From Bacillus sp. SM2101 (GTDB taxonomy: Bacteria > Bacillota > Bacilli > Bacillales > SM2101): 64,000 nucleotides of DNA. The notes below the pieces were generated by a model. The model was not told the DNA's origin and ran no database searches. It was given only the letters and a program-made list of their open reading frames with translations. The stretch lies in contig NZ_JAEUFG010000004.1 in the NCBI RefSeq assembly GCF_018588585.1, positions 124,001 through 188,000 of the forward strand, given 5' to 3'. The position numbers and the translations under genes were made by a program. Positions 46,374 to 56,806 of this stretch are shown piece after piece (within the stretch, counting starts at the first letter, position 1; the number at the start of each line of letters is the position of its first letter).

Positions 46374-48773
46374 TTATTTTGGTTTCAATAACAATAAATG
46401 CGCATTTTTTTGGTAGTTATCAGAATCAGTGCTTGTCACATGATACTCTCCCTCAGCCCAGCTCTTCATTTGATCGTGGTAGTTTTTACTTAAAACGTGC
46501 CCGCTTTGACCGGGGCCGACAACACTATAGCTTGTTGCCATATCAGCTAAATCTTGTATTACTCGCCATGATGCACCGTGATTAACTTCTCCTGTTTCTC
46601 TATTCCAACTAGCTGCTTTGACAGTAATATTACTACCGCTCACCGGGATCGGTGAAGAGTTAAATAATAAATTTAATGGTTTAATTACTGCAAGAGGGTG
46701 ACTAAAAATAATTTCGTGAAAATTGCCCCATTTCCACTTATCTACTTTATTCCCTTGTAGCTCAGCCGCTTTGTCAATAGCTCGCTGTAATGAATTCAAA
46801 ACAACTTTGTCTAATCCCCCTGCATCTTCAATCCACGGCCCTGGATTTCCACTAATTGCCCTTCGAATTAGTTCGTCAACAACTTGTGATTTCCCTCTAA
46901 AGAAACCTAACATATCCTCGTCAATCTTATCATCAAACAACACATTTGATATTTCTTCCATCCAAAAATGAAAGACGAGCGGTTGGGCTAAGTCTTTATC
47001 ATCTATAAAATCCCATTGACGCATTTTACTTAACACTTCTTCGTCAATGGATCTTAGTTGAACATTATTTAATAGTGATAAGAACATTGGTACAAACTCT
47101 TCTGCATATAAGTTCTTGTTATCAAGTTGGAGGTTCTTCATGTCCTCCATTGAAAATGTATCTTTACTTAATAACACATCGCGAATCCGTTGTTGTCGAT
47201 ATGGCTGCGCCCATATATTTGACAGATGATAAGGATAACTATCATCAACAACTTGATTATTTGCAGTAGAAATAAACCCTTCATCTGGATTTACGATTGT
47301 TGGGAGCTCCTCCCAAGGAACAAATCCTTCCCATTCATATTCACCTGTCCAACCAGGTACAGGTACAAGACTGGTCCCATTCTTTCGAATTGGAATTAAC
47401 CCATTTGCACGATAAGCAATTGTTCCATCTGTTGATGCAAAAACAAAATTAGAAGCTGGGGCATAAAAATATGTGAGTGCGTCTTTAAAGTCATCCCAGT
47501 TCTCAGCCCTCGCAAATTTCAATACTACTTCAAGCTCTGGTGAAGGTTCGAGTGCCGTCCATTTCAGCGCAAGTGCTGTTTCTAACTTCTCATCATGCGC
47601 AAATTCTGAAATAATAGGCCCATGTCGGGTTTCTAGAACTTGATAATCTAAGTCTTCCCCATCTTTAACAGCAATTGGCTCTTGTATGACTGTTGCTTTT
47701 TCCCATTCACCCATGTATTCAAATTCTAAGTCATTTTCTGGATTCCTTTTTTCAATATATAAATCTTGTACATCAGGACCAACATTCGTAATTCCCCACG
47801 CTATATGCTCATTTCTTCCAAGGATGATTCCAGGTGCTCCCGGTACAATCACACCGCTTATTTCAAAATTTGATGTTTTTAGATGTGTTTCAAACCATAT
47901 AGAAGGAGTTGCAAGCCCGAGATGAGGATCATTCGCAATATATGGATAGCCCGATTCGGTTTTTTCCCCTGCTACAACCCAATTATTACTTCCATTTAAC
48001 TCATTTGGCATATGAGCAGCTGCCAAGCTTTGTTTCACATCAAGTGGATTTTCACGTAATGCTTGCAAAATAGTTGCCCCGTCTTCAGGGTATGTCGGAA
48101 ACAGATCTAATGTTTGTTCGTCAGAAAAATTTTGAGCTAAGTAATAGCGGAAAGCTTGCCCCTCCCAATGACCTCCTAAGTCATACGCCATATACTTACC
48201 TACAAGAATTGAATCATAAACTGTCCACTTGTCCGGTTTATAACCCATTAACCGAAATTCAACAGCAAGCCCCCCCTCTTCATTAACTGTATCGATGAAT
48301 GCATTTACCCCATTGGTATAAGCTGTTAATATTTGCTGTGTCTCTTCTGATAAAATATCCCATGTCTCATTTGCAACACGATGTAAGCCTATTGTGCGGA
48401 AAAATTTGTCCGTATCCACTGCGCTTTCACCAATGACTTCACTTAGTTGACCTGATGCTTGACGCCGAATTAAATCCATTTGAAACAAACGCTCTTGCGC
48501 GGTCACGTACCCTTGAGCAAAAAACAAATCTTTTAAATTATTTGCTTCAATATGAGGAATACCCATTTCATCACGGTATACTGAAACTTCTTGTTGTAAT
48601 CCACTAATTATGATTTCACCTTTTGTTTTTGGTTTACTTTGTAGAACGTAAATATATCCAGCTGTAAGCAACAGAGCGCAAACAATAACAATCGTAAATA
48701 TACTATAGAATACTAACCGACGACGTTTCGTATTAAAAAGAAGTCGCTTACTTTTTTCTGATGGTGCCTCCAA
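46374..48773 (-). CDS. membrane-anchored penicillin acylase family hydrolase
   Basis: This N-terminal-nucleophile hydrolase of the penicillin amidase family (799 residues) hydrolyses amide bonds, with acyl-homoserine lactones, penicillins or acyl-peptides as known substrates. A single membrane anchor lies near residues 20-40. Self-cleavage would occur before the Ser of LNGSNNWVVAG (about residue 262), which becomes the nucleophile; the spacer, oxyanion and FVFASTDGTIAYRANG blocks are visible. I use a TTG at 48773 with GGGGGGAG directly before it; an ATG 12 codons earlier has no site. Substrate is unknown. The adjacent genes give no pathway. Confidence 0.9.
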   Translation of the reverse strand: MEAPSEKSKRLLFNTKRRRLVFYSIFTIVIVCALLLTAGYIYVLQSKPKTKGEIIISGLQQEVSVYRDEMGIPHIEANNLKDLFFAQGYVTAQERLFQMDLIRRQASGQLSEVIGESAVDTDKFFRTIGLHRVANETWDILSEETQQILTAYTNGVNAFIDTVNEEGGLAVEFRLMGYKPDKWTVYDSILVGKYMAYDLGGHWEGQAFRYYLAQNFSDEQTLDLFPTYPEDGATILQALRENPLDVKQSLAAAHMPNELNGSNNWVVAGEKTESGYPYIANDPHLGLATPSIWFETHLKTSNFEISGVIVPGAPGIILGRNEHIAWGITNVGPDVQDLYIEKRNPENDLEFEYMGEWEKATVIQEPIAVKDGEDLDYQVLETRHGPIISEFAHDEKLETALALKWTALEPSPELEVVLKFARAENWDDFKDALTYFYAPASNFVFASTDGTIAYRANGLIPIRKNGTSLVPVPGWTGEYEWEGFVPWEELPTIVNPDEGFISTANNQVVDDSYPYHLSNIWAQPYRQQRIRDVLLSKDTFSMEDMKNLQLDNKNLYAEEFVPMFLSLLNNVQLRSIDEEVLSKMRQWDFIDDKDLAQPLVFHFWMEEISNVLFDDKIDEDMLGFFRGKSQVVDELIRRAISGNPGPWIEDAGGLDKVVLNSLQRAIDKAAELQGNKVDKWKWGNFHEIIFSHPLAVIKPLNLLFNSSPIPVSGSNITVKAASWNRETGEVNHGASWRVIQDLADMATSYSVVGPGQSGHVLSKNYHDQMKSWAEGEYHVTSTDSDNYQKNAHLLLLKPK

Positions 48774-49124
48774 TAAACTCCCCCCCTTTATACTTTTATT
48801 AATATTCATAATATTCTAATAAAAAGAACATAATCCTTTATATTACATATACTCATACCTATGCGCAGTATTAACGAAAAACTAATCTGCATTTGTTTGA
48901 AATTTATGTATCTGATTCCTATTTCATACTAAAGTTGTAGCTTGCTTAAGTCTTTTCCCCGACGATATTGCTTATTTTTTTTACTAAAATTTTCTATATG
49001 AGCCTATTCAACACCCCACATGTAACGAACATTTCTATTCTTACTAACTTAACGAACAATCAATTTTTAAATAATTCATGGAAATGTATCTATCTTTTAG
49101 AAATAAAATTTGGAGGACAATATT

Positions 49125-50387
49125 ATGGGTAAAAAATCTAAAGAAAGCTATAGACAACTCATTCAACAAAACCGTAACTTTAAAAATCTTTTACTAGGAC
49201 AAACTACGAGTGTGTTAGGCGATTGGTTTAATATGATTGCACAGCTGGGACTTGTATATGGAATTACTCAATCTCCACTTTATGTTTCACTAACATTTCT
49301 AAGTAAAGGCCTACCACAATTACTAATTAGTCCATTTGCTGGCGTACTCGTTGATAAGCTTGATAGAAAAAAAATCATGGTGACAGCAGATATATTAAGA
49401 GCGCTGCTCACATTAGGTTTATTATTTGCTGAGCAGTTTATTTGGATTGTGTTTATCGTAAATTTCTTCACTGCGGTTACTAGTGTGTTTTTTAATTCTT
49501 CACGACAAGGAGTCATCAAGGATGTAGTAGATGAGAAGGATCTTTACTTGGCTAATTCTTTATCTAGCACGGTTAGTGGGATTATTTCTATCATTGGTGC
49601 TTCTTTAGGTGGTTTAGTGTCTGGAATGTTCAGTAGTCATATAGCTTTTATCCTCAATAGTGTTTCTTTTCTCATTTCTGCTTATTTTATTCAAGCAACA
49701 ACGATTCCAAAATATTGTGGTTTGCAGAATAAACTAAGTTTTATAGAAGATTTAAAAGATGGCTATCGATTTATCTATCAAACGCCAATTATATTAGGTG
49801 TTATACTTGTCGGTATTTCGTGGGGACTTATTGGCGGTGTGTATCAAATATTATTAACAGTTTATGGGGAGACTGTCTATCATGCGGGCGATATGGGAAT
49901 AGGTATCTTATATGCTACACAAGGAATAGGGACGATTATTGGCGGATGGATTGTGAGTAGATTTGTTGGCAATCACAAAGAAAAAATGGTTTTATACTTT
50001 GGAGTAGCATATTTATTTCAAGGGATATTTTTCACCTTGTTTGCAAGTTCTTCAGTTTTTATCATAGGTATTACCTTTTTACTATTTATGAGAATTGCTG
50101 GAGGCATAATCATTCCATTAGATACAACACTCATACAAATGAATACTCCCACTGATAAAATCGGCAAAGTATTTTCTCTTCATTACTCATTATTTGGAGC
50201 ATTAATACAACTATCCATGTTTTTTGCGGGCATTTTACTAGAATTTATTCCTCCAAATATTATTGGCACGAGTTTTGGAATCATTTGTATCGTTGTAAGC
50301 CTCATTTGGCTCCTTATGTTCAAACGCCTCATAAAAAGTGTTAGCAATGCGGAATCGTCCATAGCTATTAAGAACCTAGAGAAGTGA
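49125..50387 (+). CDS. MFS efflux transporter (DHA3-like)
   Basis: This 420-residue, 12-span major facilitator protein has the motif A-like loop GVLVDKLDRKKIM between TM2 and TM3. The pattern (FKNLLLGQTTSVLGDWFNMI at the start) is that of the DHA3 group, which includes macrolide-efflux and related pumps. GGAGG is 8 nt before the ATG at 49125. It is single and convergent with the PLP gene. The substrate cannot be inferred. Confidence 0.88.
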   Translation: MGKKSKESYRQLIQQNRNFKNLLLGQTTSVLGDWFNMIAQLGLVYGITQSPLYVSLTFLSKGLPQLLISPFAGVLVDKLDRKKIMVTADILRALLTLGLLFAEQFIWIVFIVNFFTAVTSVFFNSSRQGVIKDVVDEKDLYLANSLSSTVSGIISIIGASLGGLVSGMFSSHIAFILNSVSFLISAYFIQATTIPKYCGLQNKLSFIEDLKDGYRFIYQTPIILGVILVGISWGLIGGVYQILLTVYGETVYHAGDMGIGILYATQGIGTIIGGWIVSRFVGNHKEKMVLYFGVAYLFQGIFFTLFASSSVFIIGITFLLFMRIAGGIIIPLDTTLIQMNTPTDKIGKVFSLHYSLFGALIQLSMFFAGILLEFIPPNIIGTSFGIICIVVSLIWLLMFKRLIKSVSNAESSIAIKNLEK

Positions 50388-50457
50388 TAGAGAAGTTCAT
50401 ATATGAATGGTTACCGTAAGGACTTAGGATCCACTTTAACTTAAACGTCAAAAAATC

Positions 50458-50479
50458 AGGTGGAGAAAATCCTCCACCT
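50458..50479 (-). terminator. terminator between MFS and PLP genes
   Basis: AGGTGGAG and CTCCACCT enclose a short A/T loop; a T-run follows on the minus strand, about 85 bp beyond the PLP-gene stop. Confidence 0.8.
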
Positions 50480-50563
50480 AGATTAGAAAAATGATGCTAC
50501 AACTGCTTATTAAGATATGTATTAAACCTTAGTGTCTGGATGATTATCTGTAACGGCCGTATC

Positions 50564-51748
50564 CTATAAAAAACATTGCCCCTCACCTCGATAGGTTGCA
50601 TATTCTCCAACGATTTCACCTTGTGAAATGCCATACAAACACGAAAATCGCTCACATAGTTCACCACTTTTGGCATGGCGGAAAAATATCGGATCACCTA
50701 AGGATAAAGGTTCTGACCCTTCATAGAAAACCGGTGTTTGAACTTCTCCCGCCCCTTCCAAGGCATGCAAGCGAGCACCTGATGGCAAATACGGCTTAGG
50801 TGTTTTATCATCTCCAACTGCACCTGAAGCTATATATCCACCACCAAGACATGTATAATACCGATCTTTCGGAGTTCTAACAATCTCTAACGCATAGCCT
50901 GCAGCAGGTTTATATTGGAAATCTTGATAAGAATCAAACAAGCTTGGTGAAAAAAATCCGGAACCTACTGTTACTTCTGTAACAACGTGCTCTTTACAAG
51001 TTGATGATAGGCTCCCTGTACCGCCTCCGTTAACGAACCTCAATGAAAAACCAAGATCTTCTACCCTTTTAACAACCTCTGCTCTTCTTTCACTAATCGC
51101 TTGAATCGAATGACTTTTAAGCTTTCTTACAATAAAGTTTTTTGCTGATTTTCCTGCTACAGCATCACCTACACCAGCAACCTGCGCTTCGTAACCCATT
51201 ATGCCGTCTAGTTTAACGTATTGGCATTTTTTTATTACTTGTCCAATGTCATCCACATGTTTGGCAGATTGCAAAGGTGAGCGGTATACACCGAATCGAA
51301 AGCGTGGAAAATCGACAGACATATCTACGTCTATACAAATGGGGATTACCACGTTATACGTTGCACCAACTTGGTCAATTAGCTTAACATGTTCTACAGA
51401 ATCAACCATTAACGTGATTAAAGAGCCTTTCTTAACCTGCTTTGCAATTGCTGTTAAATACGATTGATCTACAACAGGGTAAGCAATTAACACATCATTA
51501 AAACCATAATTAGCTAAGAAAATTGCCTCATTAGCAGTAAAGCACATAATGCCTTCAAACTGTTCATTACTTTCAATAATTCGTTTCATTATTGGTACAC
51601 TTCTTATTGATTTACTGCCCAAGCGTATTTTTTTTCCGTTACTGGCCTTTAAAATTTCTGTGATATTATCATCAAGTAAATCCAGATCAATATAAGCAAA
51701 TGGTTTTTGTATATGCTGTAAAGTGTCTTTATAATATTGATAATTCAT
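50564..51748 (-). CDS. amino acid deaminase/aldolase, alanine-racemase-type PLP fold
   Basis: This 394-residue fold-type III PLP enzyme related to D-threonine aldolase and D-serine dehydratase. The N-terminal barrel shows FAYIDLDLLDDNI and the lysine region RLGSKSIRSVPIM (the Schiff-base Lys after the first strand), and the C-terminal domain has GGYIASG and YRGEGQ. The reaction is not certain: aldolase or deaminase on a D-hydroxy amino acid is the family expectation. It is single, with its own terminator. Confidence 0.85.
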   Translation of the reverse strand: MNYQYYKDTLQHIQKPFAYIDLDLLDDNITEILKASNGKKIRLGSKSIRSVPIMKRIIESNEQFEGIMCFTANEAIFLANYGFNDVLIAYPVVDQSYLTAIAKQVKKGSLITLMVDSVEHVKLIDQVGATYNVVIPICIDVDMSVDFPRFRFGVYRSPLQSAKHVDDIGQVIKKCQYVKLDGIMGYEAQVAGVGDAVAGKSAKNFIVRKLKSHSIQAISERRAEVVKRVEDLGFSLRFVNGGGTGSLSSTCKEHVVTEVTVGSGFFSPSLFDSYQDFQYKPAAGYALEIVRTPKDRYYTCLGGGYIASGAVGDDKTPKPYLPSGARLHALEGAGEVQTPVFYEGSEPLSLGDPIFFRHAKSGELCERFSCLYGISQGEIVGEYATYRGEGQCFL

Positions 51749-51913
51749 GTAAATCGCCTACTTCCTTATCAAATTAAAAAAATCCTACGATATCTCCCAC
51801 TATTTTAACAGAAATTTCTGAAAACATTCTACCTATTATCATATTCATAATTTTACTCTTTCAGTAAAAAATATAGAGGATCAATGTACTAACAATATAA
51901 AGGAGCTGAAAAA

Positions 51914-52810
51914 ATGTGTTCAAAATTGTATTTGATTCGTATTGGGTTCGTTAGCGCATTATGCTTCGCAATTATTACAGGCTGCGGTACACCTAATGCT
52001 AATGAAGAGACCGGCGAAAATGCAGCTGGAGAAGAAACAACTGAAGAGCAAAATGAAACAACTGAAGAAGCACCCCAAGCTTCAACGGTTAATATCCCTG
52101 CTGAAAATATTATGTCTACCTTATGGCATCAAACGTCTGGCGAACGAAATGCTTTATATTATCAAGGATATAATATTGGCAAAATGATGCTTGACCAAAA
52201 TTTGACAGAGAATATTGAAAAGAAGAGAGCAATCGTTTTAGACCTTGATGAAACTGTTTTAGATAATGACCCGTACCAAGCGTATGCGGCTGTAAATGAG
52301 GTTGAATATCCTGAAGGATGGGATGATTGGATTAACTCGGCTAGCGCAGAGCTTTTACCTGGTGCACTTGAATTTCTACAATATGCTGACGAACAAGGTG
52401 TAGATATTTACTACATTTCAAACCGTAAAGAAGAACAAAAGGAAGCTACAATTAAAAATATGGAGTATCACGGAATTCCTCAAAGTACTGAAGACCGTAT
52501 TTTGTTGAAAACAGATGAATCCAGTAAAAAAGCAAGAAGGGATCAAGTTCTAGCGGACCATGAAATCATTCTTCTCTTCGGAGATAATTTAGCAGATTTT
52601 GCTGATGTTTTTGATAAACAGACTGTTCCAGAGCGTAACTCTTCGGTAGATGATTTAAAGGCTGATTTCGGTTCAAAATTCATAGTATTTCCTAATCCAA
52701 TGTATGGCGATTGGGAAGGAGCTGTATATGATTTCAACTGGGATTTAACGCCTGAAGAGAAAGATGATAAAAGGAAAAAGGCAATGAAACCATTCGAACG
52801 AGCAAGCTAA
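51914..52810 (+). CDS. e(P4)-type lipoprotein acid phosphatase (HAD)
   Basis: This 298-residue secreted lipoprotein (lipobox ITGC, Cys24) has a Glu-rich linker and a class B/C acid phosphatase domain related to the e(P4) 5'-nucleotidase. The HAD nucleophile motif VLDLDETVLDN, YYISNRK and FGDNLADF are all intact. It probably removes phosphate from extracellular nucleotides so that the nucleoside or phosphate can enter the cell. AAGGAG precedes the ATG. A nitroreductase gene follows 36 bp on, but the two need not be linked in function. Confidence 0.9.
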   Translation: MCSKLYLIRIGFVSALCFAIITGCGTPNANEETGENAAGEETTEEQNETTEEAPQASTVNIPAENIMSTLWHQTSGERNALYYQGYNIGKMMLDQNLTENIEKKRAIVLDLDETVLDNDPYQAYAAVNEVEYPEGWDDWINSASAELLPGALEFLQYADEQGVDIYYISNRKEEQKEATIKNMEYHGIPQSTEDRILLKTDESSKKARRDQVLADHEIILLFGDNLADFADVFDKQTVPERNSSVDDLKADFGSKFIVFPNPMYGDWEGAVYDFNWDLTPEEKDDKRKKAMKPFERAS

Positions 52811-52846
52811 TAGTAAATGTAATAAACATACTCAAGGAGGAGCAAT

Positions 52847-53473
52847 ATGACTACAACCAATGTTGATTTAACAACTGTAATTAATGACAGACACTCTATC
52901 CGGGTTTATGACCCTTCAGTAAAAATTGATAAAAATGAGCTTAACGACATGATTCAGGAAGCAGCAAAAGCTCCTTCCGCATGGAATCTTCAGCATTGGA
53001 AATTTTTAGTTATCGATGACCCAGACTTACAAAATACCTTATTGCCGATTGCCTTCAATCAGCAACAAGTCGTTGATGCGTCAGCAGTCATTGCCATTTT
53101 AGGTGACCTTGAAGCAAATAAAAATGCTGAACGAGTTTACAGTGAAGCAGTTGCAGCTGGATTTATGACAGAAGAAGCAAAGTCCACATTAATTGGACAA
53201 ATAAATGGAGCATACCAATCTCCAGAAGCGGCTCTTCATTCTGCCATACTTAATCCTTCCCTCGCGGCTATGCAGCTCATGCTCATAGCAAAAGCGCGAG
53301 GTTATGACACTTGCTCTATGGCTGGCTACGATAGCGCACAGTTCATCAAAACATTTAACATTCCTTCACGGTACGTACCAGTCATGTTATTAACGATTGG
53401 AAAAAAAGCGAAAGATGCCCATGCAACAAATCGTTTTCCTGTAGAAGATATAACACTTTATAACAATTTTTAA
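52847..53473 (+). CDS. nitroreductase family protein
   Basis: This 208-residue flavin (FMN) NAD(P)H reductase of the nitroreductase fold shows DRHSIRVYDPS at the N-terminus (FMN phosphate loop), APSAWNLQHWKFLVI and the dimer-interface block MAGYDSAQFI. Closest in appearance to YdgI/YodC of Bacillus; the physiological substrate is unknown. AAGGAGG is close to the ATG. A terminator hairpin follows. Confidence 0.9.
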   Translation: MTTTNVDLTTVINDRHSIRVYDPSVKIDKNELNDMIQEAAKAPSAWNLQHWKFLVIDDPDLQNTLLPIAFNQQQVVDASAVIAILGDLEANKNAERVYSEAVAAGFMTEEAKSTLIGQINGAYQSPEAALHSAILNPSLAAMQLMLIAKARGYDTCSMAGYDSAQFIKTFNIPSRYVPVMLLTIGKKAKDAHATNRFPVEDITLYNNF

Positions 53474-53480
53474 CTAAGTG

Positions 53481-53505
53481 AGGAGCACCTGCAAAAGATG
53501 CTCCT
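53481..53505 (+). terminator. hairpin after nitroreductase gene
   Basis: AGGAGCA and TGCTCCT form a short stem 7 bp after the stop codon; the following T-run is weak. Confidence 0.6.
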
Positions 53506-53556
53506 TCTAATTATCATGATATAATACTCCTTATTACATAAAGGAGATCTCAATTA

Positions 53557-54528
53557 ATGATTATTCATGATAAGATTTATGGCAATTTTGAAATTGATGG
53601 TGTATTAAAAGAGCTCATCCTATCTCCTCCTGTTCAAAGACTTAAGAAGGTTCATCAAGGAGGAGCTTGTTATTTAATGAATGAAAAATGGAACATAACC
53701 CGCTACGATCATTCTATTGGTGTAATGTTGCTAATAAGAAAACTTGGTGGCTGTCTAGAAGAACAAATTGCTGGATTATTACACGATGTATCACACACAG
53801 CTTTCTCTCATGTTGTCGATTACGTATACGAAAATGAGAATGAAGATTTTCATGAACGAATATTTGACAAGATCATTGAGCAGTCTGATATCCCTACTAT
53901 CCTCTCAAACCATGGGCATGACTATAAAGAAATACTCTTCCCCATGGAACAATGGTCAATTTTAGAACAGCCTTTACCGGAGCTATGCGCTGATAGAATC
54001 GATTATACACTTCGAGATATGCATAGTTATTTTAATATTTCAAAGGATGAAATAAACAAATTTTTGAATTCATTAATTGTAAAAGAAGAGAAAATCTGTA
54101 TAAAATCACTTCAAAGTGCCGAATGGTTTACTGAAACATACTATAAAGAGGTCATTGATTTTTTCATGAGTCCAGAAAATGTTTATAGCTACCATCTTTT
54201 AAGCAAAGCTATAAAAATCTCCTTACAGCATAAATTAATAACATCAGATGATTTGTTAGACGATGATTACACCCTATTGAGTAAACTAACCACCAGTAAT
54301 AATGCTGAAGTACTCGCAATCCTACAACAAATCAATAGCAATGTGAAGTTAGAGCTCAATAATACCCATTACGATATTCACGGAAAACATAAAGCAAGAC
54401 TCATTGATCCAGCTGTTGTTATAAACAATTTTATTAAGAAAGCATCGGAACTCTCCACATCGGTAGCACAACTTAATGACCACGCAGCACACAAGTTTCG
54501 TGAAGGCGTGTTTATAAAAATCGTATAG
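53557..54528 (+). CDS. HD-domain phosphohydrolase
   Basis: This 323-residue protein has an HD domain with the pattern of dGTPase/SAMHD1-like enzymes: RYDHSIGVMLLI, GLLHDVSHTAFSHVVD and the final Asp in CADRIDYTLRDM. The His-Asp metal set is intact, so a nucleotide phosphohydrolase is likely; the substrate is not evident. AAAGGAG precedes the ATG. A terminator hairpin lies 195 bp downstream, with no gene between. Confidence 0.87.
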   Translation: MIIHDKIYGNFEIDGVLKELILSPPVQRLKKVHQGGACYLMNEKWNITRYDHSIGVMLLIRKLGGCLEEQIAGLLHDVSHTAFSHVVDYVYENENEDFHERIFDKIIEQSDIPTILSNHGHDYKEILFPMEQWSILEQPLPELCADRIDYTLRDMHSYFNISKDEINKFLNSLIVKEEKICIKSLQSAEWFTETYYKEVIDFFMSPENVYSYHLLSKAIKISLQHKLITSDDLLDDDYTLLSKLTTSNNAEVLAILQQINSNVKLELNNTHYDIHGKHKARLIDPAVVINNFIKKASELSTSVAQLNDHAAHKFREGVFIKIV

Positions 54529-54720
54529 CATATTGTAAACAAAAGAAGAATGGGTGTTGACTAGTATCTTTTAATGGTGAATTACATAGTTGTTAAACAA
54601 ATGGACTTACCATTATGAGTTGATCTTGCCCTTCATGTTAACGAAGAAAACAAATTGCCAAAACTTAAATCATAACCAGAACTTACATAGGTCTAAATGA
54701 TAGTTATATTTTACATGGTT

Positions 54721-54755
54721 AAGCACTAGTTCTCCATGGACAACTAGTGCTTTTT
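54721..54755 (+). terminator. terminator downstream of HD gene
   Basis: AAGCACTAGTT and AACTAGTGCTT form a perfect 11-bp stem followed by T5 on the plus strand. The 190 bp before it shows no gene. Confidence 0.85.
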
Positions 54756-54797
54756 GGATTATACACATCATTGGAGGAGCAAAATTAAGTTTACTAT

Positions 54798-55604
54798 TTA
54801 ATTTACTCGCCAATCCATTTTCTTCATAATTAATAAGAAAGAAAATATTGAATAACCAAACAAAATTACAAGGTTTATAGATACTGACAATTCCCATCCG
54901 GAAATAAGTATAGTTCTAAAAGCCTCAGCAATATATGTAGTAGGAAAAATGTAAGAAATCCATTGTAGGACCTCAGGTAACTGCTCTATTGGCATCAAAA
55001 CAGGGGTCAAAAAGCTCAGGAATATCCATAACCCTTGTACTACCATATTCCCTAGTTGAGGATTTGGAGACCAAAATCCAATAAACACCCCAAAACCAAC
55101 TATACTGAATATAGAAAGGAAAAATACAGGTATAATTCCCCAACTATACTGAAATTGAACACCATATACAAGTTGGCCAATGATCGCTAAAATGATAATT
55201 GATGGCATTGTTGATAAGAGACCACGTAATAAATTTGCTAAAACAAAATTTATTTTTGCAATTGGCAGCGACGCATAAAAAGTAAAATGCCCCAAATGTT
55301 TTTGCCAAGAAAGTTCTTGAGCTACCATATTAAAACCTGTAAGTATTATAGAAAAGATCATATTCCCCGATATAATTTGAATCATCATTTCATCTGTCGG
55401 ATTGACAGTGAAAAATTTCAAAAATAAGAGGGTTGAAAATGGAAAAAGGGAAGCCAAAATGAATACCCAAATCCATTGCTCTCTAATCATAGAGAATTGG
55501 ATGCGAAATAAAATGACACACTCCACAAGCCATTGTCTTACTCCATATAACATGAGTAATCCTTTACCTTTCACTTGTTCCTCGTTGGATAGTTGATAGC
55601 TCAT
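54798..55604 (-). CDS. ABC-2 type transporter permease
   Basis: This 268-residue protein has six hydrophobic spans of the ABC-2 fold, with the coupling region QELSWQKHLGHFTFYASLP. It overlaps the following ATPase gene by 4 bp and forms an exporter with it. It ends with a basic cytosolic tail. No substrate can be deduced. Confidence 0.87.
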   Translation of the reverse strand: MSYQLSNEEQVKGKGLLMLYGVRQWLVECVILFRIQFSMIREQWIWVFILASLFPFSTLLFLKFFTVNPTDEMMIQIISGNMIFSIILTGFNMVAQELSWQKHLGHFTFYASLPIAKINFVLANLLRGLLSTMPSIIILAIIGQLVYGVQFQYSWGIIPVFFLSIFSIVGFGVFIGFWSPNPQLGNMVVQGLWIFLSFLTPVLMPIEQLPEVLQWISYIFPTTYIAEAFRTILISGWELSVSINLVILFGYSIFSFLLIMKKMDWRVN

Positions 55605-56566
55605 GATACCAGTCCTTCTTCTGTGTGAATTTTTTCTTCAGAATCGTCATCAATATGAAAATAAACATCTTCTAGATTTGGCGGTACAAGTGAATACTCG
55701 TAAACGGGAAGACTAGATGCTTGGGCGAGTGAATCAATGACAGCACCTGCTTCTTTTTTAGCGACGAGTAACCTTACCCTATTCTCACCTGTCCTTATAG
55801 GCTGACCGTACTGACTCAAAAACTGAATAACCTCTTTACTTCCCCCTATATGGGTTGTTATTTCACATTTTAAGCGTTGGTCCACACGCTGTTTCATCAC
55901 CGATATATGATCAATATTAAGTAGTTTTCCGTGGTTTACAACTGCTACACGATCTACTACATGCTCGGCTTCCAAAACATTATGAGTGACTAATATGATA
56001 GTGGACCCTTGTTGATTTCTCTCCTTAATCAAATCCCAGACTAGTCTTCGTTTCTTAGGGTCTAATTCATTTGTAGGTTCATCAAAGATCAATACTGAAG
56101 ATTCACCTATTAGAGCAGTGCCAATACCTAAAATTCTTTTTTGCCCTCCTGAAACATCCTTTAATAACTTGTTTTTTAAATCGTACAGATCAAAACGGTT
56201 CAGTAAAAATTCTGTTTGAGCCAAAGCCTCCTTTTTTTTCATACCACGAAGTCTTCCAGTAAAATATAAAACTTCCCATAAGCGCAATGAAGTTAATGCA
56301 TTTGGATCTTGAGAATAATAGGACACGTTTTGTGCTATCATTTTGCTATGGTGTGTGACATCTAATCCTCTATAATTGATTCTCCCAGATGAAGGCTTCA
56401 AATGCCCGACCATTTGTTTAATCAGTGTTGACTTTCCAGCTCCATTAGGTCCTAATAAACCTAAAATCTCCCCTTTATACACATTAAAACTTATTTGATC
56501 ATTAGCCTTAACCTTTCCTTTTTTAAACTGCTTACTCACATTAACTATCTCATACTCTGTTTTCAT
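55601..56566 (-). CDS. ABC transporter ATP-binding protein
   Basis: This 321-residue exporter ATPase has Walker A GPNGAGKSTL, a signature of VSGGQKRI, Walker B VLIFDEPTNELDP and the H-loop LVTHNV, with a C-terminal extension. The ATG at 56566 has GGAAGGAT upstream; an earlier ATG lacks a site. A terminator (56726-56751) lies upstream, between this gene and the MerR fusion gene, so it probably has its own promoter there. Confidence 0.92.
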   Translation of the reverse strand: MKTEYEIVNVSKQFKKGKVKANDQISFNVYKGEILGLLGPNGAGKSTLIKQMVGHLKPSSGRINYRGLDVTHHSKMIAQNVSYYSQDPNALTSLRLWEVLYFTGRLRGMKKKEALAQTEFLLNRFDLYDLKNKLLKDVSGGQKRILGIGTALIGESSVLIFDEPTNELDPKKRRLVWDLIKERNQQGSTIILVTHNVLEAEHVVDRVAVVNHGKLLNIDHISVMKQRVDQRLKCEITTHIGGSKEVIQFLSQYGQPIRTGENRVRLLVAKKEAGAVIDSLAQASSLPVYEYSLVPPNLEDVYFHIDDDSEEKIHTEEGLVS

Positions 56567-56725
56567 TTTTTCATCCTTCCCATGAATCTTCCCTACTCTT
56601 TGAGAGCAGCTATTCACAATATGTTTTAAGACTTGAGCCATTATATGTCTCTTTAATCATGTTAAGATATTGTGTGAAGTCCATATCAAGGTATAAAAAT
56701 AAAGTTTTAATCATTAAAAAAATTA

Positions 56726-56751
56726 AAAACATGGTGCTAACACCATGTTTT
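56726..56751 (-). terminator. terminator between MerR-methyltransferase and ABC genes
   Basis: AAAACATGGTG and CACCATGTTTT form a perfect 11-bp stem with a 4-nt loop and T-rich sequence on the minus-strand side. Confidence 0.85.
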
Positions 56752-56806
56752 CAAACATTAAGATCTATGATTTTGATTGTTGTCTATGATTTAATCTCAT
56801 TCTAAA

